A DNA stretch of 64,000 nucleotides from VGJW01 sp035285595 (GCA_035285595.1 JAYKGV010000034.1:1-64000), one strand, 5' to 3'. Positions 17,544-26,573 are shown, numbered from the stretch's first letter. Notes: generated by a model not told the origin, from the letters alone. A program made the numbers and translations.

Positions 17544-17729
17544 TTACCAGCTCGACTTCACGACGCCGGGCAACTCACCACGATGAGCCATCTGACGCAA
17601 ACACACGCGACAGAGCCCGAAATCGCGGTAGTAACCACGGGGCCGACCGCAACGGAGGCACCGATTATGTGCACGAACCGCAAACTTCGCTTTGCGCTGT
17701 GACTTCAGCACCATGGATGTCTTAGCCAT
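17544..17729 (-). CDS. rpsN: 30S ribosomal protein S14, zinc type
   Basis: A 61-residue type-Z S14 with two CxxC pairs (CLRC and CRVC) and the ending LPGVVKSSW. The short zinc form is the ancestral C+ version. The start at MAKTSMVLKSQ overlaps rplE by 8 bp, indicating tight coupling. Confidence 0.97.
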   Translation of the reverse strand: MAKTSMVLKSQRKAKFAVRAHNRCLRCGRPRGYYRDFGLCRVCLRQMAHRGELPGVVKSSW

Positions 17730-18303
17730 TGGCGACCTCCTGCTGGGCCGCACGCTCCTGCGGCGACTGACGGAACGGCATGCCCAAACGACGAAGCAGG
17801 CTACGTGCTTCCTCGTCGGTACCGGCCGTCGTGACGATGGTGATATCCATGCCCCGGACCTTGTCCACCTTGTCGTAGTCAATCTCCGGGAAGATCAACT
17901 GCTCCTTGATGCCCAGGGAATAATTCCCGCGGCCGTCAAAACTACGAGGACTCACGCCCCGAAAATCCCGAATCCGAGGAAGCGAAAGCGTGATCAAACG
18001 ATCCAAGAACTGCCACATGCGTGCGCCACGCAGCGTAACGGATGTCCCGATCGCCATGCCTTCACGCACTTTGAAGGTCGCAATCGACTTCTTGGCCTTG
18101 GTGAGCACGGGCTTCTGGCCGGCAATAGCAGCCAGATCGGCCACCGCCCTCTCCAGAGACTTGGGATTCTGGACCGCCTCACCCATGCCGACATTCAGCA
18201 CAATCTTGTGAACACGCGGCACCGCATTCACATTGCCGTAGGAGAACTCGGCCTTGAGCGCCGGAACCACCTCGGCCTGATACTTATCGAGAAGCCTAGG
18301 CAT
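17722..18303 (-). CDS. rplE: 50S ribosomal protein L5
   Basis: A 193-residue L5, a 5S rRNA and P-tRNA contact. Motifs: VPRVHKIVLNVGMGEAVQN, FRGVSPRSFDGRGNYSLGIK and MDITIVTTAGTDEEAR. The C-terminus extends about 14 residues beyond the usual end. Confidence 0.98.
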   Translation of the reverse strand: MPRLLDKYQAEVVPALKAEFSYGNVNAVPRVHKIVLNVGMGEAVQNPKSLERAVADLAAIAGQKPVLTKAKKSIATFKVREGMAIGTSVTLRGARMWQFLDRLITLSLPRIRDFRGVSPRSFDGRGNYSLGIKEQLIFPEIDYDKVDKVRGMDITIVTTAGTDEEARSLLRRLGMPFRQSPQERAAQQEVANG

Positions 18304-18307
18304 GGTT

Positions 18308-18655
18308 TTACTCCTTCACCGTGAGCTTGTCGGCCAGAACCTGCCCGCTCTTCTTGGCAATCCGGACCTTCTTGCCGTCCACGACGCCACGGCCCACCCG
18401 AGTTGGCTTGCCCGACGCGGGGTCAACCACCATCAACTTGCAAGAATGGATGGGCGCCTCGGACTTGATGATGCCACCCTGAGGATTCTCCATGCTGGGC
18501 TTCACATGACGGGTTTTGATGTTCACACCCTGGACGACAGCCTTGCCTTCCTTCGGGAACACCTGCAGGACCTCACCGGTCTTGCCCTTATCCCCGCCCT
18601 CGACGGCTTTGCGCCCGGAGATGACCATCACCGTATCACCTTTTTTAATGTGCAT
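18308..18655 (-). CDS. rplX: 50S ribosomal protein L24
   Basis: A 115-residue L24 with a KOW motif near the N-terminus (KGDTVMVISGRKAVEGGDKG) and GGIIKSEAPIHSCKLMVVD. It initiates 50S assembly. Confidence 0.97.
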   Translation of the reverse strand: MHIKKGDTVMVISGRKAVEGGDKGKTGEVLQVFPKEGKAVVQGVNIKTRHVKPSMENPQGGIIKSEAPIHSCKLMVVDPASGKPTRVGRGVVDGKKVRIAKKSGQVLADKLTVKE

Positions 18656-18713
18656 GCGGTAGGTATCCTTCTCCTGAAAAGAGAGACGAAACAGTTGAAT
18701 AACTAGCTGAAGA

Positions 18714-19082
18714 TCAGAGAACTTCAGGAGCCAACGAGATGATCTTCATGTAGTTCCGATCACGCAGCTCGCGGGCGATGGGACCAAAAACGCGGGTACC
18801 GCGCGGATTGTTGTCCTTGTTGATGATGACGGCAGCATTTTCGTCAAACTTGATCAAGCTACCGTCACTACGCCGAACGCCATGCTTGGAACGAACGACG
18901 ACCGCCTTCACCACCTCGGACTTCTTGACGGGCATGTTCGGAGCCGCCACTTTGACGACGGCAACGATCACATCCCCAATGTTAGCATACCGACGGTTAC
19001 CACCGCCAAGCACACGAATACACATGAGCTCGCGGGCACCGGTATTGTCGGCAACCGCCAGACGGGTCTGAACTTGAATCAT
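18714..19082 (-). CDS. rplN: 50S ribosomal protein L14
   Basis: A 122-residue L14 starting MIQVQTRLAVADNTGARELM, which fixes the start. GDVIVAVVKVAAPNMPVKKS and RGTRVFGPIARELRDRNYMK are diagnostic. Its start overlaps the rpsQ stop by 4 bp. Confidence 0.98.
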   Translation of the reverse strand: MIQVQTRLAVADNTGARELMCIRVLGGGNRRYANIGDVIVAVVKVAAPNMPVKKSEVVKAVVVRSKHGVRRSDGSLIKFDENAAVIINKDNNPRGTRVFGPIARELRDRNYMKIISLAPEVL

Positions 19083-19324
19083 CGGGCCCTCTCCACGATC
19101 TCGGTAAGGCTCCACCGCTTGTCACGAGAAAGCGGACGCGACTCGATGATCCGAACGGTGTCACCCTCCCGGGCCGCATTTTCCTCGTCGTGGGCCTTGA
19201 ACTTGTTTGTCTTCTTGACGATCTTCCCGTAACGGGGATGGGGATGGCGGGTCTCAACGGCGACGACGATGGTCTTCTCCATCTTGTCGCTGACCACTTT
19301 CCCCAGGATTTCACGCTTGGGCAT
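19079..19324 (-). CDS. rpsQ: 30S ribosomal protein S17
   Basis: An 81-residue S17 with an OB fold. KREILGKVVSDKMEKTIVVA and the KKTNKFKAHDEENAAREGD block are typical. Preceded by a 35-bp gap after rpmC. Confidence 0.98.
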   Translation of the reverse strand: MPKREILGKVVSDKMEKTIVVAVETRHPHPRYGKIVKKTNKFKAHDEENAAREGDTVRIIESRPLSRDKRWSLTEIVERAR

Positions 19325-19359
19325 GTTTGGCTATGTCCTTCCGAAAGGCTGACCCAGGC

Positions 19360-19590
19360 TCACGCCTGGGCCACCTCCCGCTCCTTGCGACGGATGGCAT
19401 CCGACAACTGGGCAATGCGATGACGACAGGCACCGATCCTGGACGTGTCTTCCAACTGCTTCAGGGCAAGCTGGAACCTCAATCGGAACAACTCTTCCTT
19501 GGCAGCCTTCAAGTCCGCCGCCAAATCCTCCACGCTCTTGCCAAGCAAGTCGGAGAACAGGGCCTTCTTCTCACGGGTGGCCTCAGACAT
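19360..19590 (-). CDS. rpmC: 50S ribosomal protein L29
   Basis: A 76-residue helical L29 near the tunnel exit. The core is ELFRLRFQLALKQLEDTSRI. The start at MSEATREKKALF overlaps the rplP end by 8 bp. A short N-terminal extension precedes the usual L29 start. Confidence 0.96.
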   Translation of the reverse strand: MSEATREKKALFSDLLGKSVEDLAADLKAAKEELFRLRFQLALKQLEDTSRIGACRHRIAQLSDAIRRKEREVAQA

Positions 19591-20023
19591 GGGCGGCCTC
19601 CTTCTCCTCGGCGGCAACCGACTGATCCTTCATAAGGAACTTGGTACGAATCGGCAGCTTGTGACTGGCAAGGCGCATCGCCTCTTCCGCAACCTCGGGT
19701 GCCACACCCTCGATCTCGAAGAGGACGCGACCGGGCTTGACGACAGCTACCCAGAACTCCGGGGCACCCTTGCCGGAACCCATGCGGGTTTCAGCAGGAC
19801 GAGCGGTCACGGGCTTGTCCGGAAACACGCGGATCCAGACCTTGCCACCGCGCTTGATGCTGCGAGTCATGGCCCGACGGGCGGCCTCGATCTGTCGGCT
19901 CGTCAGCCAGCAGGGCTCCAGGGCCTGAAGACCATAGGTGCCGAAGTCGATCTTGGCCCCACGGGTCTCGACGCCCTTCATCCGCCCGCGCTGCTGCTTG
20001 CGGAACTTGGTGCGCTTAGGCAT
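19583..20023 (-). CDS. rplP: 50S ribosomal protein L16
   Basis: A 146-residue L16 near the A-site. It starts MPKRTKFRKQQRGRMKG. GTYGLQALEPCWLTSRQIEA and KPGRVLFEIEGV are diagnostic. Overlaps rpsC by 8 bp. Confidence 0.98.
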   Translation of the reverse strand: MPKRTKFRKQQRGRMKGVETRGAKIDFGTYGLQALEPCWLTSRQIEAARRAMTRSIKRGGKVWIRVFPDKPVTARPAETRMGSGKGAPEFWVAVVKPGRVLFEIEGVAPEVAEEAMRLASHKLPIRTKFLMKDQSVAAEEKEAAHV

Positions 20024-20687
20024 GAGCACGGCTGGTCCCTCCCTTCTCCTCACGCTGCTGGGGCAGGACCTCACCCTTGTAGACCCAGACCTTGATGCCG
20101 ATGACACCGGCCATCGTCCGGGCCTCGGTGACCCCGTAATCGATATCGGCACGCAGGGTGTGCAACGGAATGCGCCCCTCTCTCTGCCACTCGGTCCGAG
20201 CGATTTCAGCTCCACCAAGGCGACCGGCGACCATCACCTTGACACCTTGGGCTCCGGCCTTCATTGTCCGCTGGATCGCAAGCTTGATGGCACGACGGAA
20301 AGCTACCCTCTTCTCAAGTTGGGCCGCAATACCCTCCGCCACGAGCTGAGCCTCGATCTCGGGATTCTTGACCTCGACGGTGTCCACGTGGACCTTCTTG
20401 CCCGTCATGGCCGCGAGCTCTTTGCGAAGAGCCTCGATGCCCGCGCCGCCACGGCCCACGACCACGCCCGGCTTCGCCGCCGTCACAAATACGCTGACCG
20501 CAGAGGCCTTCCGCTCGATGTGGATGTCGGCAATACCCGCCGAATACAGCTTGGACTTGATGTGCAAACGGATCTTTCGATCTTCGACTAGATTCTGCCG
20601 GTAGTCCTTATGACCGGCGAACCAACGGGACCGCCAAGGCTTGATGATGCCGAGACGGAGCCCATAGGGATGGATCTTCTGTCCCAT
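20016..20687 (-). CDS. rpsC: 30S ribosomal protein S3
   Basis: A 223-residue S3 at the mRNA entry site with helicase role. MGQKIHPYGLRLGIIK gives the start. A KH domain has VVVGRGGAGIEAL, and the C-terminal ARTEWQREGRIPLHTLRADI is diagnostic. Confidence 0.98.
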   Translation of the reverse strand: MGQKIHPYGLRLGIIKPWRSRWFAGHKDYRQNLVEDRKIRLHIKSKLYSAGIADIHIERKASAVSVFVTAAKPGVVVGRGGAGIEALRKELAAMTGKKVHVDTVEVKNPEIEAQLVAEGIAAQLEKRVAFRRAIKLAIQRTMKAGAQGVKVMVAGRLGGAEIARTEWQREGRIPLHTLRADIDYGVTEARTMAGVIGIKVWVYKGEVLPQQREEKGGTSRAHA

Positions 20688-20691
20688 CTGG

Positions 20692-21120
20692 CTACCTGAC
20701 CTTCCCGACCACCACCGTGATGTGGCTGGTCCTCTTGAGAATCTGGAATGCACGCCCCTGAGCATGAGGCTGGAAACGCTTCATGGTCGGCCCACCGTCG
20801 GCAAATGCCGCGGTGACCACGAGATCCCTGCGATGAAGACCCCGATTGTGCTCCGCATTAGCCACCGCACTGTCCAGGACCTTGACCACCGTACGGGCGG
20901 CGATCTGAGGCAGGAACTGCAGGATGGTTCGAGCCTCCTCGACAGACTTCCCTCGGATAAGGTCAATCACTCGACGGGCCTTCCGGGGGCTCATACGAAC
21001 ATACTTCGCCACAGCCTTGACTTCCGCACCGGGAATCCCGCGACCCACCGGCTTCGAAAGCCCTGCCTTGGCGGAGGCAGCGGCGGCCGCCTCCTGGACG
21101 TTCTCGTTCTGATCGGACAC
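20692..21120 (-). CDS. rplV: 50S ribosomal protein L22 with N-terminal extension
   Basis: A 142-residue L22 starting at a GTG. The first 33 or so residues, Ala/Glu rich, are not part of the standard fold; the core begins KAVAKYVRMSPRKARRVIDL and ends RTSHITVVVGKVR. It lies 3 bp after rpsS. No alternative start close to the core is obvious, but the extension could be an annotation artefact if initiation is further in. Confidence 0.95.
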   Translation of the reverse strand: MSDQNENVQEAAAAASAKAGLSKPVGRGIPGAEVKAVAKYVRMSPRKARRVIDLIRGKSVEEARTILQFLPQIAARTVVKVLDSAVANAEHNRGLHRRDLVVTAAFADGGPTMKRFQPHAQGRAFQILKRTSHITVVVGKVR

Positions 21121-21123
21121 GGA

Positions 21124-21396
21124 TTACCTCGACTTTTCCGAACCGGCATGACCGCGGAAAAGGCGGGTGGGAGCAAACTCACCCAACTTGTGGCCGATCA
21201 TGTTCTCGGTGATGTAAATAGGCACATGCTTACGGCCGTTATGAACCGCAATCGTATGGCCGATCATCTGGGGGATGATGGTGCTGGCACGCGACCAGGT
21301 CTTGATCACTTTGCGATCCCGGCCGGAGCCCAATGCCTCGACACGACGCAAAAGGCTGTCCTGGATAAAAGGACCCTTCTTCAGGCTACGCGACAT
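21124..21396 (-). CDS. rpsS: 30S ribosomal protein S19
   Basis: A 90-residue S19 of the 30S head. MSRSLKKGPFIQDSLLRRVE, TIIPQMIGHTIAVHNGRKHV and KLGEFAPTRLFRGH are diagnostic. Confidence 0.98.
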   Translation of the reverse strand: MSRSLKKGPFIQDSLLRRVEALGSGRDRKVIKTWSRASTIIPQMIGHTIAVHNGRKHVPIYITENMIGHKLGEFAPTRLFRGHAGSEKSR

Positions 21397-21399
21397 CTC

Positions 21400-22227
21400 T
21401 TACTTCCCTCTCCGCTTGACGATGAACTTGTCACTCGGACGACGTCCGCGACGCGTCTTGTAACCCATCGCAGGCTTACCCCACGGGGTTTGGGGCTTGC
21501 CGCCGATTGGGCTCTTGCCCTCGCCACCACCGTGGGGGTGATCCACCGCGTTCATGACGACGCCCCGGTTATGGGGCCGACGTCCTAGCCAACGGCTACG
21601 GCCAGCCTTTCCAACAGCGACGTTCTTGGCCTCGAGGTTACCCACCTGACCCACCGTAGCCCTGCACTCGCAATGCACCAAGCGCATTTCACCGCTGGGC
21701 ATCTTGAGGGTGACGTAATCGCCTTCCTTGGCCATGATCTGGGCCGCTGCGCCAGCGGCTCGAACCAGCTGACCACCACGACCGCGCTTCAACTCGACGT
21801 TGTGGACCATGGTCCCAAGAGGAATGCCCTTGAGCGGCAAGGCATTTCCCAGCCTGGGCTCAGCCTCAGGACCCGATACCACCGTCTGCCCTACCACCAG
21901 ATTCAATGGCGCCAAGATATAGCGCTTTTCACCATCAAGGTAATGAATCAGGGCAATACGGGCGTTGCGGTAAGGATCGTACTCGATAGAGGCGACCTTG
22001 CCCGGGACACCGTCCTTGTTCCTCTTGAAGTCCACCAAGCGATAACTGCGCTTGTGACCACCCCCACGAAAGCGAGAGGTGATGTGCCCATGGGCGTTGC
22101 GACCTGCCTTAGAAGGCAGATGCACGACCAAGGACTTCTCTGGCGCCGAACGCGTGAGGTCATCGAAAGACGCGACACTCATGCCACGGGTCCCCGGAGT
22201 ACGGGGGTTCATCTTCTTTACTGCCAT
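21400..22227 (-). CDS. rplB: 50S ribosomal protein L2
   Basis: A 275-residue L2, essential for subunit association and peptidyl transfer. The conserved HPHGGGEGKSPIGGKPQTPWG contains the key His. The N-terminus at MAVKKMNPRTPGTRG sets the start at 22227. Other motifs: RGRGGQLVRAAGAAAQI. Confidence 0.98.
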   Translation of the reverse strand: MAVKKMNPRTPGTRGMSVASFDDLTRSAPEKSLVVHLPSKAGRNAHGHITSRFRGGGHKRSYRLVDFKRNKDGVPGKVASIEYDPYRNARIALIHYLDGEKRYILAPLNLVVGQTVVSGPEAEPRLGNALPLKGIPLGTMVHNVELKRGRGGQLVRAAGAAAQIMAKEGDYVTLKMPSGEMRLVHCECRATVGQVGNLEAKNVAVGKAGRSRWLGRRPHNRGVVMNAVDHPHGGGEGKSPIGGKPQTPWGKPAMGYKTRRGRRPSDKFIVKRRGK

Positions 22228-22240
22228 TTCGATCGCCCTC

Positions 22241-22540
22241 CTACGCCTGCTCGCCATAGAAGTCGATCGCGTGCCCCTCGGCCAGAGTCACGAACGCCTT
22301 CTTGGTCGACGGCGACGTTCCGAGACGCGCACTCTTGGGATTCACCCTCCGGGTACGGCCACGAACGTGCATGGTGTTGACGGAAAGAACCTCGACCCCG
22401 AACAGCGTTTCCACCGCCTTGCGGATCTCGATCTTGTTGGCGGACTTTGCCACCTCGAAACAGTACTTGTTATGCTCGCCGACCTGGGCGCCCTTTTCGG
22501 TCACCAAAGGCCGACGAATCACCTGATAGAGATCGTTCAT
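22241..22540 (-). CDS. rplW: 50S ribosomal protein L23
   Basis: A 99-residue L23 at the tunnel exit, a docking site for trigger factor and SRP. VIRRPLVTEKGAQVGEHNKY and FGVEVLSVNTMHVRGRTRR are characteristic. Overlaps rplD by 4 bp. Confidence 0.98.
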   Translation of the reverse strand: MNDLYQVIRRPLVTEKGAQVGEHNKYCFEVAKSANKIEIRKAVETLFGVEVLSVNTMHVRGRTRRVNPKSARLGTSPSTKKAFVTLAEGHAIDFYGEQA

Positions 22541-23154
22541 GCTGCGAAGACCTCCGTGATCTTCTCAAGAGCACCTTGGGTCGGCACGATGACATCGGCC
22601 TCCAGAATGTCCTTCACGTTGAGATTGTCGGACAGAATGAGACGCACCCCAGCCAGGTTGCGAGCCGACCGCTCCAACAGCTCGTGGCGAGCCTCGACAA
22701 TCAAAAGAACCTTGCCGGTTGCACCGATACGATCGAGCAAAGCCGCCACGACCTTGGTCTTGGGCGCCTCGAGCGCCCAAGACTCCATCACGCGAACGGC
22801 ATCCTTACGAGTCGCCAAGGCACTCCGCAAAGCGAGTCGACGGATCTTCCGAGGCAAATCCTTAACATAAGAACGTGGCTTTGGCCCAAAGATCACACCA
22901 CCACCACGCCACAAAGGACTACGGGTGGAACCTGCACGAGCACGACCGGTTCCCTTCTGTTTCCAAGGCTTGCGGCCACCGCCACGAACCTCGGACCGAG
23001 TCAGCGTGCTGTGGGTGCCGGCGCGCCAATTCGCCATCTGCCGAACGAACGCGCGATGCATTTCGTGGGTGTTGGGGGTGATCCCGAAAATAGCCTCAGG
23101 AAGATCAATATCCTTGACCTTGTCCCCGGCAGAACTGAATAAACTGGCCTTCAT
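22537..23154 (-). CDS. rplD: 50S ribosomal protein L4
   Basis: A 205-residue L4 with the tunnel-lining loop GGGRKPWKQKGTGRARAGS and RSPLWRGGGVIFGPKPRSY. In E. coli L4 is also the S10-operon repressor. Whether it acts on the 214-bp leader before rplC here is unknown. Confidence 0.98.
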   Translation of the reverse strand: MKASLFSSAGDKVKDIDLPEAIFGITPNTHEMHRAFVRQMANWRAGTHSTLTRSEVRGGGRKPWKQKGTGRARAGSTRSPLWRGGGVIFGPKPRSYVKDLPRKIRRLALRSALATRKDAVRVMESWALEAPKTKVVAALLDRIGATGKVLLIVEARHELLERSARNLAGVRLILSDNLNVKDILEADVIVPTQGALEKITEVFAA

Positions 23155-23158
23155 CGGA

Positions 23159-23794
23159 CTACCTCCCCACCTTCACGGCCGGGCGCACCATCAAAAGACC
23201 ACCTTCCACTCCTGGAAGCGCCCCCTTGATGAGCAGCAGACCCTTTTCGGCATCCACGCGCACCACCGTCAGCTTACGAACGGTCACACGCTCATTGCCC
23301 ATGCGCCCAGGCATCGCAGCGCCCTTGTAAACCCGGGACGGCGTCGTACCCGCACCGATCGAGCCAGGATGACGATGGAACTTCGAGCCATGGGCCATCG
23401 GACCACGACCCGCATTGTGGCGCTTCTGCATGCCCTGGAATCCCTTACCAATGCTCTTGCCCACCACATCTACGATCTGGTCCTTGGCAAAGAGATCGGC
23501 CTTGAGCTCGTCGCCGACCTTGATCCCATCCACATTCTCAACGCGGAACTCACGAAGATGACGCAGCCCACCCTGCCCTGCGGACTTCAAGTGACCAACC
23601 TCACCCTTGGAGAGCCGACGCTCACGCACCGCTCCAAACCCCACCTGGATCGCATTGTAGCCATCCTTGTCCGCGGTCTTGACCTGAGTCACATAACAGG
23701 GACCCACAGCCACGACAGTGACAGGTACGCAACGATCCTTTTCATCAAAAATCTGGGTCATTCCCAGCTTTTGCCCCAATAATCCGAGGGCCAT
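23159..23794 (-). CDS. rplC: 50S ribosomal protein L3
   Basis: A 211-residue L3. It begins MALGLLGQKLGMTQIFDE and contains GFQGMQKRHNAGRGPMAHGS, the loop reaching the peptidyl transferase centre. The second of two in-frame ATGs (23794) is chosen because AAGGAG lies 7 nt upstream; the first ATG at 23800 would be almost on top of the Shine-Dalgarno. Confidence 0.97.
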   Translation of the reverse strand: MALGLLGQKLGMTQIFDEKDRCVPVTVVAVGPCYVTQVKTADKDGYNAIQVGFGAVRERRLSKGEVGHLKSAGQGGLRHLREFRVENVDGIKVGDELKADLFAKDQIVDVVGKSIGKGFQGMQKRHNAGRGPMAHGSKFHRHPGSIGAGTTPSRVYKGAAMPGRMGNERVTVRKLTVVRVDAEKGLLLIKGALPGVEGGLLMVRPAVKVGR

Positions 23795-24008
23795 AGGCAT
23801 TCTCCTTGTAGTTCGGGAGTACGGCGGTCATAGGCCCTTCGGACGAGGGTAAAACGTCCACGGACCCAGAGGACCGCGAGGCTAGCCTCGACTCCCTCAC
23901 GGGTACCCTATCCAAAAAGAGATAAGGAAAGCACTGGTATCCCGCGGTCACCGAACCCTGGGCACCCGCAGGACCACCCAGGCCGCCCAACGGGCGACTC
24001 ACCAAAAC
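23795..24008 (-). promoter_or_regulatory. 214-bp leader between rpsJ and rplC
   Basis: No convincing gene is seen. The minus-strand RNA contains several self-complementary elements: GCCCGTTGGGC, GAGGCTAGCCTC and a GC-rich middle. It is by far the longest gap within the S10 segment. It may hold an autoregulatory structure or a secondary promoter; TTTTTGGATAGGGT is only a vague promoter resemblance. Confidence 0.4.
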
Positions 24009-24314
24009 TTAAAGCTTGACTTCGATATCCACGCCAGCCGGCAAATCAAGCCTCTGCAACTGCTCGATGGTCTTGGCGTGAAAATCAGCCACGTCAATCA
24101 GACGCTTATGAACACGAACCTCGAAGTGCTCGCGCGACTTCTTGTCGACGTGAGGACTGCGGTTGACACAATAAACCGTGCGCTGAGTCGGCAAGGGAAT
24201 AGGACCCACCACCTTGGCACCCGTGCGCCGCGCCACATCCACGATCTTGGCAGTTGACTGGTCAATCAACTGGTGATCGTAGGCCTTGAGACGAATGCGA
24301 ATCTTGTCAGACAT
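24009..24314 (-). CDS. rpsJ: 30S ribosomal protein S10
   Basis: A 101-residue S10 (also a NusE transcription antitermination partner). KIRIRLKAYDHQLIDQSTAK, IPLPTQRTVYCVNRSPHVDK and SREHFEVRVHKRLIDV are diagnostic. It is the first gene of the S10 segment, following a promoter-like site instead of tuf. Confidence 0.98.
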   Translation of the reverse strand: MSDKIRIRLKAYDHQLIDQSTAKIVDVARRTGAKVVGPIPLPTQRTVYCVNRSPHVDKKSREHFEVRVHKRLIDVADFHAKTIEQLQRLDLPAGVDIEVKL

Positions 24315-24383
24315 CAGAGGAACTCTTGATCAGGAATCAGGGAAACTTTGCGCGGCCGCAGGACGACCACAATCAGGATCGCC

Positions 24384-24392
24384 ATCATACCA
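24384..24392 (-). promoter_or_regulatory. candidate extended -10 promoter for the S10 segment
   Basis: On the minus strand TGGTATGAT (TGnTATGAT, an extended -10) lies about 70 bp before the rpsJ ATG and just beyond the fusA terminator. No good -35 is visible. Its position at a terminator-gene junction supports it. Confidence 0.5.
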
Positions 24393-24420
24393 TACAAGCG
24401 CCGGAGAACGCATGCCCTAA

Positions 24421-24458
24421 AGGCAAGGCCCCCGTCTCCTTATCGGAAACGGGGGCCT
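24421..24458 (-). terminator. intrinsic terminator after fusA
   Basis: A perfect 9-bp stem, GGCCCCCGT with ACGGGGGCC, lies 14 bp beyond the fusA stop, followed on the minus strand by TTGCCTTTAG. It ends the rpsL-rpsG-fusA unit where tuf usually follows. Confidence 0.7.
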
Positions 24459-24470
24459 AGAACTTGCGGA

Positions 24471-26555
24471 TCAGACCTTGGCGCCCTGGCTCTTCGCCAC
24501 GATGGCGTCCGCGATCTGCTTGGGAGCCTCGGCATAATGCGCGAACTCCATGGAGAAGGTTCCACGGCCCTGGGTCATGGAGCGCAAATCCGTCGCGTAA
24601 CCGAACATCTCCGCCAAGGGAACCAACATCCGGATAACCTGCAAGCCGCTACGGGCCTCGAGACCTTGGACGATGCCCCGGCGACGCCCCTGAAGGTCAC
24701 CGATCACGTCACCCATGTTGGCTTCGGGAACCTCGACTTCGACCTTCATCAAAGGCTCGAGCAACGCAGGACTGGCCTTGGGCATGGCTTCCTTGATCGC
24801 CATGGAACCCGCGATCTTGAAGGCCATCTCGGAGGAATCCACGTCGTGGTAGCTGCCGAAAGTCAAGCTGACCTTGACATCGACCACGGGATAACCTGCC
24901 AGGGTCCCGGAACCAAGCGCCTCTTCGATGCCCGCACCGACCGCCGGAATGTACTCCTTGGGGATGACACCGCCTACAATCTTGTTGACGAACTCGAAGC
25001 CCTTGCCGGGCTCATTGGGCTCGGCCGTGATGACGACGTGGCCATACTGCCCACGGCCACCCGTCTGGCGAACAAACTTGGTGTCCTGGCTGACCGCCTT
25101 ACGAATGGTTTCCCGATACGCGACCTGCGGACGACCAACGTTGGCTTCGACTTTGAACTCCCGGAGAAGGCGATCCACGATGATCTCAAGGTGAAGCTCC
25201 CCCATCCCCGCGATGATCGTCTGACCGGTCTCATGGTCGGTAGACACCTTGAAGGTGGGATCCTCCTCGGCCAACCGCCGCAGCGACTCTCCGAGCTTCT
25301 CCTGATCACCCTTCGTCTTGGGCTCGATGGCAACGTGGATCACAGGCTCGGGGAAGTTCATCGACTCGAGAATAATCGGATGACTCTCGGCGCACAGAGT
25401 ATCGCCCGTGGTCGTATCCTTGAGACCGACGGCAGCAGCGAGATCCCCGGCGAGAACTTCATCCACGTCCTCCCGCTTGTTGGCATGCATCTGGACAATA
25501 CGGCTCACACGCTCCCGCTTGTTCTTCGTCGCGTTCAGGACATAGCTACCCTTCTCGATCCGGCCGCTGTAGACCCGGAAGAAAGTCAGCCTGCCAATGA
25601 AGGGATCGGACAGAATCTTGAAGGCCAGCGCGGAGAACGGCGCATCATCACTACTCCTCCGAGTGTCCGGCTCTCCATCGGGGGTCATGCCTTTGATGTC
25701 GGGCACATCCAGCGGGCTGGGAAGGAACGTGACGACAGCATCCAACATAGGCTGGACGCCCTTGTTCTTGAAGGCAGAACCACAAACCATAGGAACCAGG
25801 GTGGTCGCACAAGTACCCTTGCGAATACCACGGCAGATCTCGTCCTTGGTAAGCTCCTCGCCCTCAAGATACTTGTTGAGGAGCTCGTCATCACACTCGG
25901 CTGCCGCCTCGACCAACTGCTCCCGGAAGGACTTTGCCTTGTCCAGCAGATCAGCAGGAATCTCCTCGGTGCGGATATCCTTGCCCTCATCGTCGTAATA
26001 ACGGATGGCAACCATATCGATCAGATCGACGACGCCCTTGAACTGATCCTCCGCCCCAATGGGAAGCTGCAGGGGCACCGCACGAGCCCCAAGCCTCTCG
26101 CGAATCTGGTCGAGCACTCTGTAGAAGTCCGCACCCACCCGATCCATCTTGTTGACGAACACCATCCGCGGGACCTCGTAGCGGTTCGCCTGACGCCAGA
26201 CAGTCTCCGACTGGGGCTGAACACCACCGACCGCACAGAAGACCGCCACCACCCCATCGAGCACACGCAATGAGCGCTCGACCTCAACCGTGAAATCCAC
26301 GTGACCAGGAGTGTCGATGATATTGATCCTATGGTCCCGCCAGACGCACTGCGTCGCAGCAGACGTGATGGTAATACCCCGCTCCTGCTCCTGCACCATG
26401 TAATCCATGGTCGCGGCACCCTCATGCACCTCACCGAGCTTGTGGACCCGACCGGTGTAATAAAGAATGCGCTCGGTCGTCGTGGTCTTGCCGGCGTCAA
26501 TATGAGCTGCGATCCCGATATTTCGAGTGCGCTCCAAGGGTACGGTACGAGGCAT
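24471..26555 (-). CDS. fusA: translation elongation factor G
   Basis: A 694-residue EF-G, the GTPase that drives ribosomal translocation. G1 AHIDAGKTTTTER, G2 region EQERGITITSAA, G3 DTPGHVDFTVEV and G4 VNKMDR are present, followed by domains II-V (GRGQYGHVVI in domain IV; LQGRRRGIVQGLE in domain V). Length is standard. It closes the short str-type operon; no tuf follows. Confidence 0.98.
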   Translation of the reverse strand: MPRTVPLERTRNIGIAAHIDAGKTTTTERILYYTGRVHKLGEVHEGAATMDYMVQEQERGITITSAATQCVWRDHRINIIDTPGHVDFTVEVERSLRVLDGVVAVFCAVGGVQPQSETVWRQANRYEVPRMVFVNKMDRVGADFYRVLDQIRERLGARAVPLQLPIGAEDQFKGVVDLIDMVAIRYYDDEGKDIRTEEIPADLLDKAKSFREQLVEAAAECDDELLNKYLEGEELTKDEICRGIRKGTCATTLVPMVCGSAFKNKGVQPMLDAVVTFLPSPLDVPDIKGMTPDGEPDTRRSSDDAPFSALAFKILSDPFIGRLTFFRVYSGRIEKGSYVLNATKNKRERVSRIVQMHANKREDVDEVLAGDLAAAVGLKDTTTGDTLCAESHPIILESMNFPEPVIHVAIEPKTKGDQEKLGESLRRLAEEDPTFKVSTDHETGQTIIAGMGELHLEIIVDRLLREFKVEANVGRPQVAYRETIRKAVSQDTKFVRQTGGRGQYGHVVITAEPNEPGKGFEFVNKIVGGVIPKEYIPAVGAGIEEALGSGTLAGYPVVDVKVSLTFGSYHDVDSSEMAFKIAGSMAIKEAMPKASPALLEPLMKVEVEVPEANMGDVIGDLQGRRRGIVQGLEARSGLQVIRMLVPLAEMFGYATDLRSMTQGRGTFSMEFAHYAEAPKQIADAIVAKSQGAKV

Positions 26556-26573
26556 GTTCGATGGGTCCTCCTG

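Noticed and set aside
24348..26273. 641-residue plus-strand open frame
   Set aside because: Antisense to fusA; no motifs and low-complexity composition.
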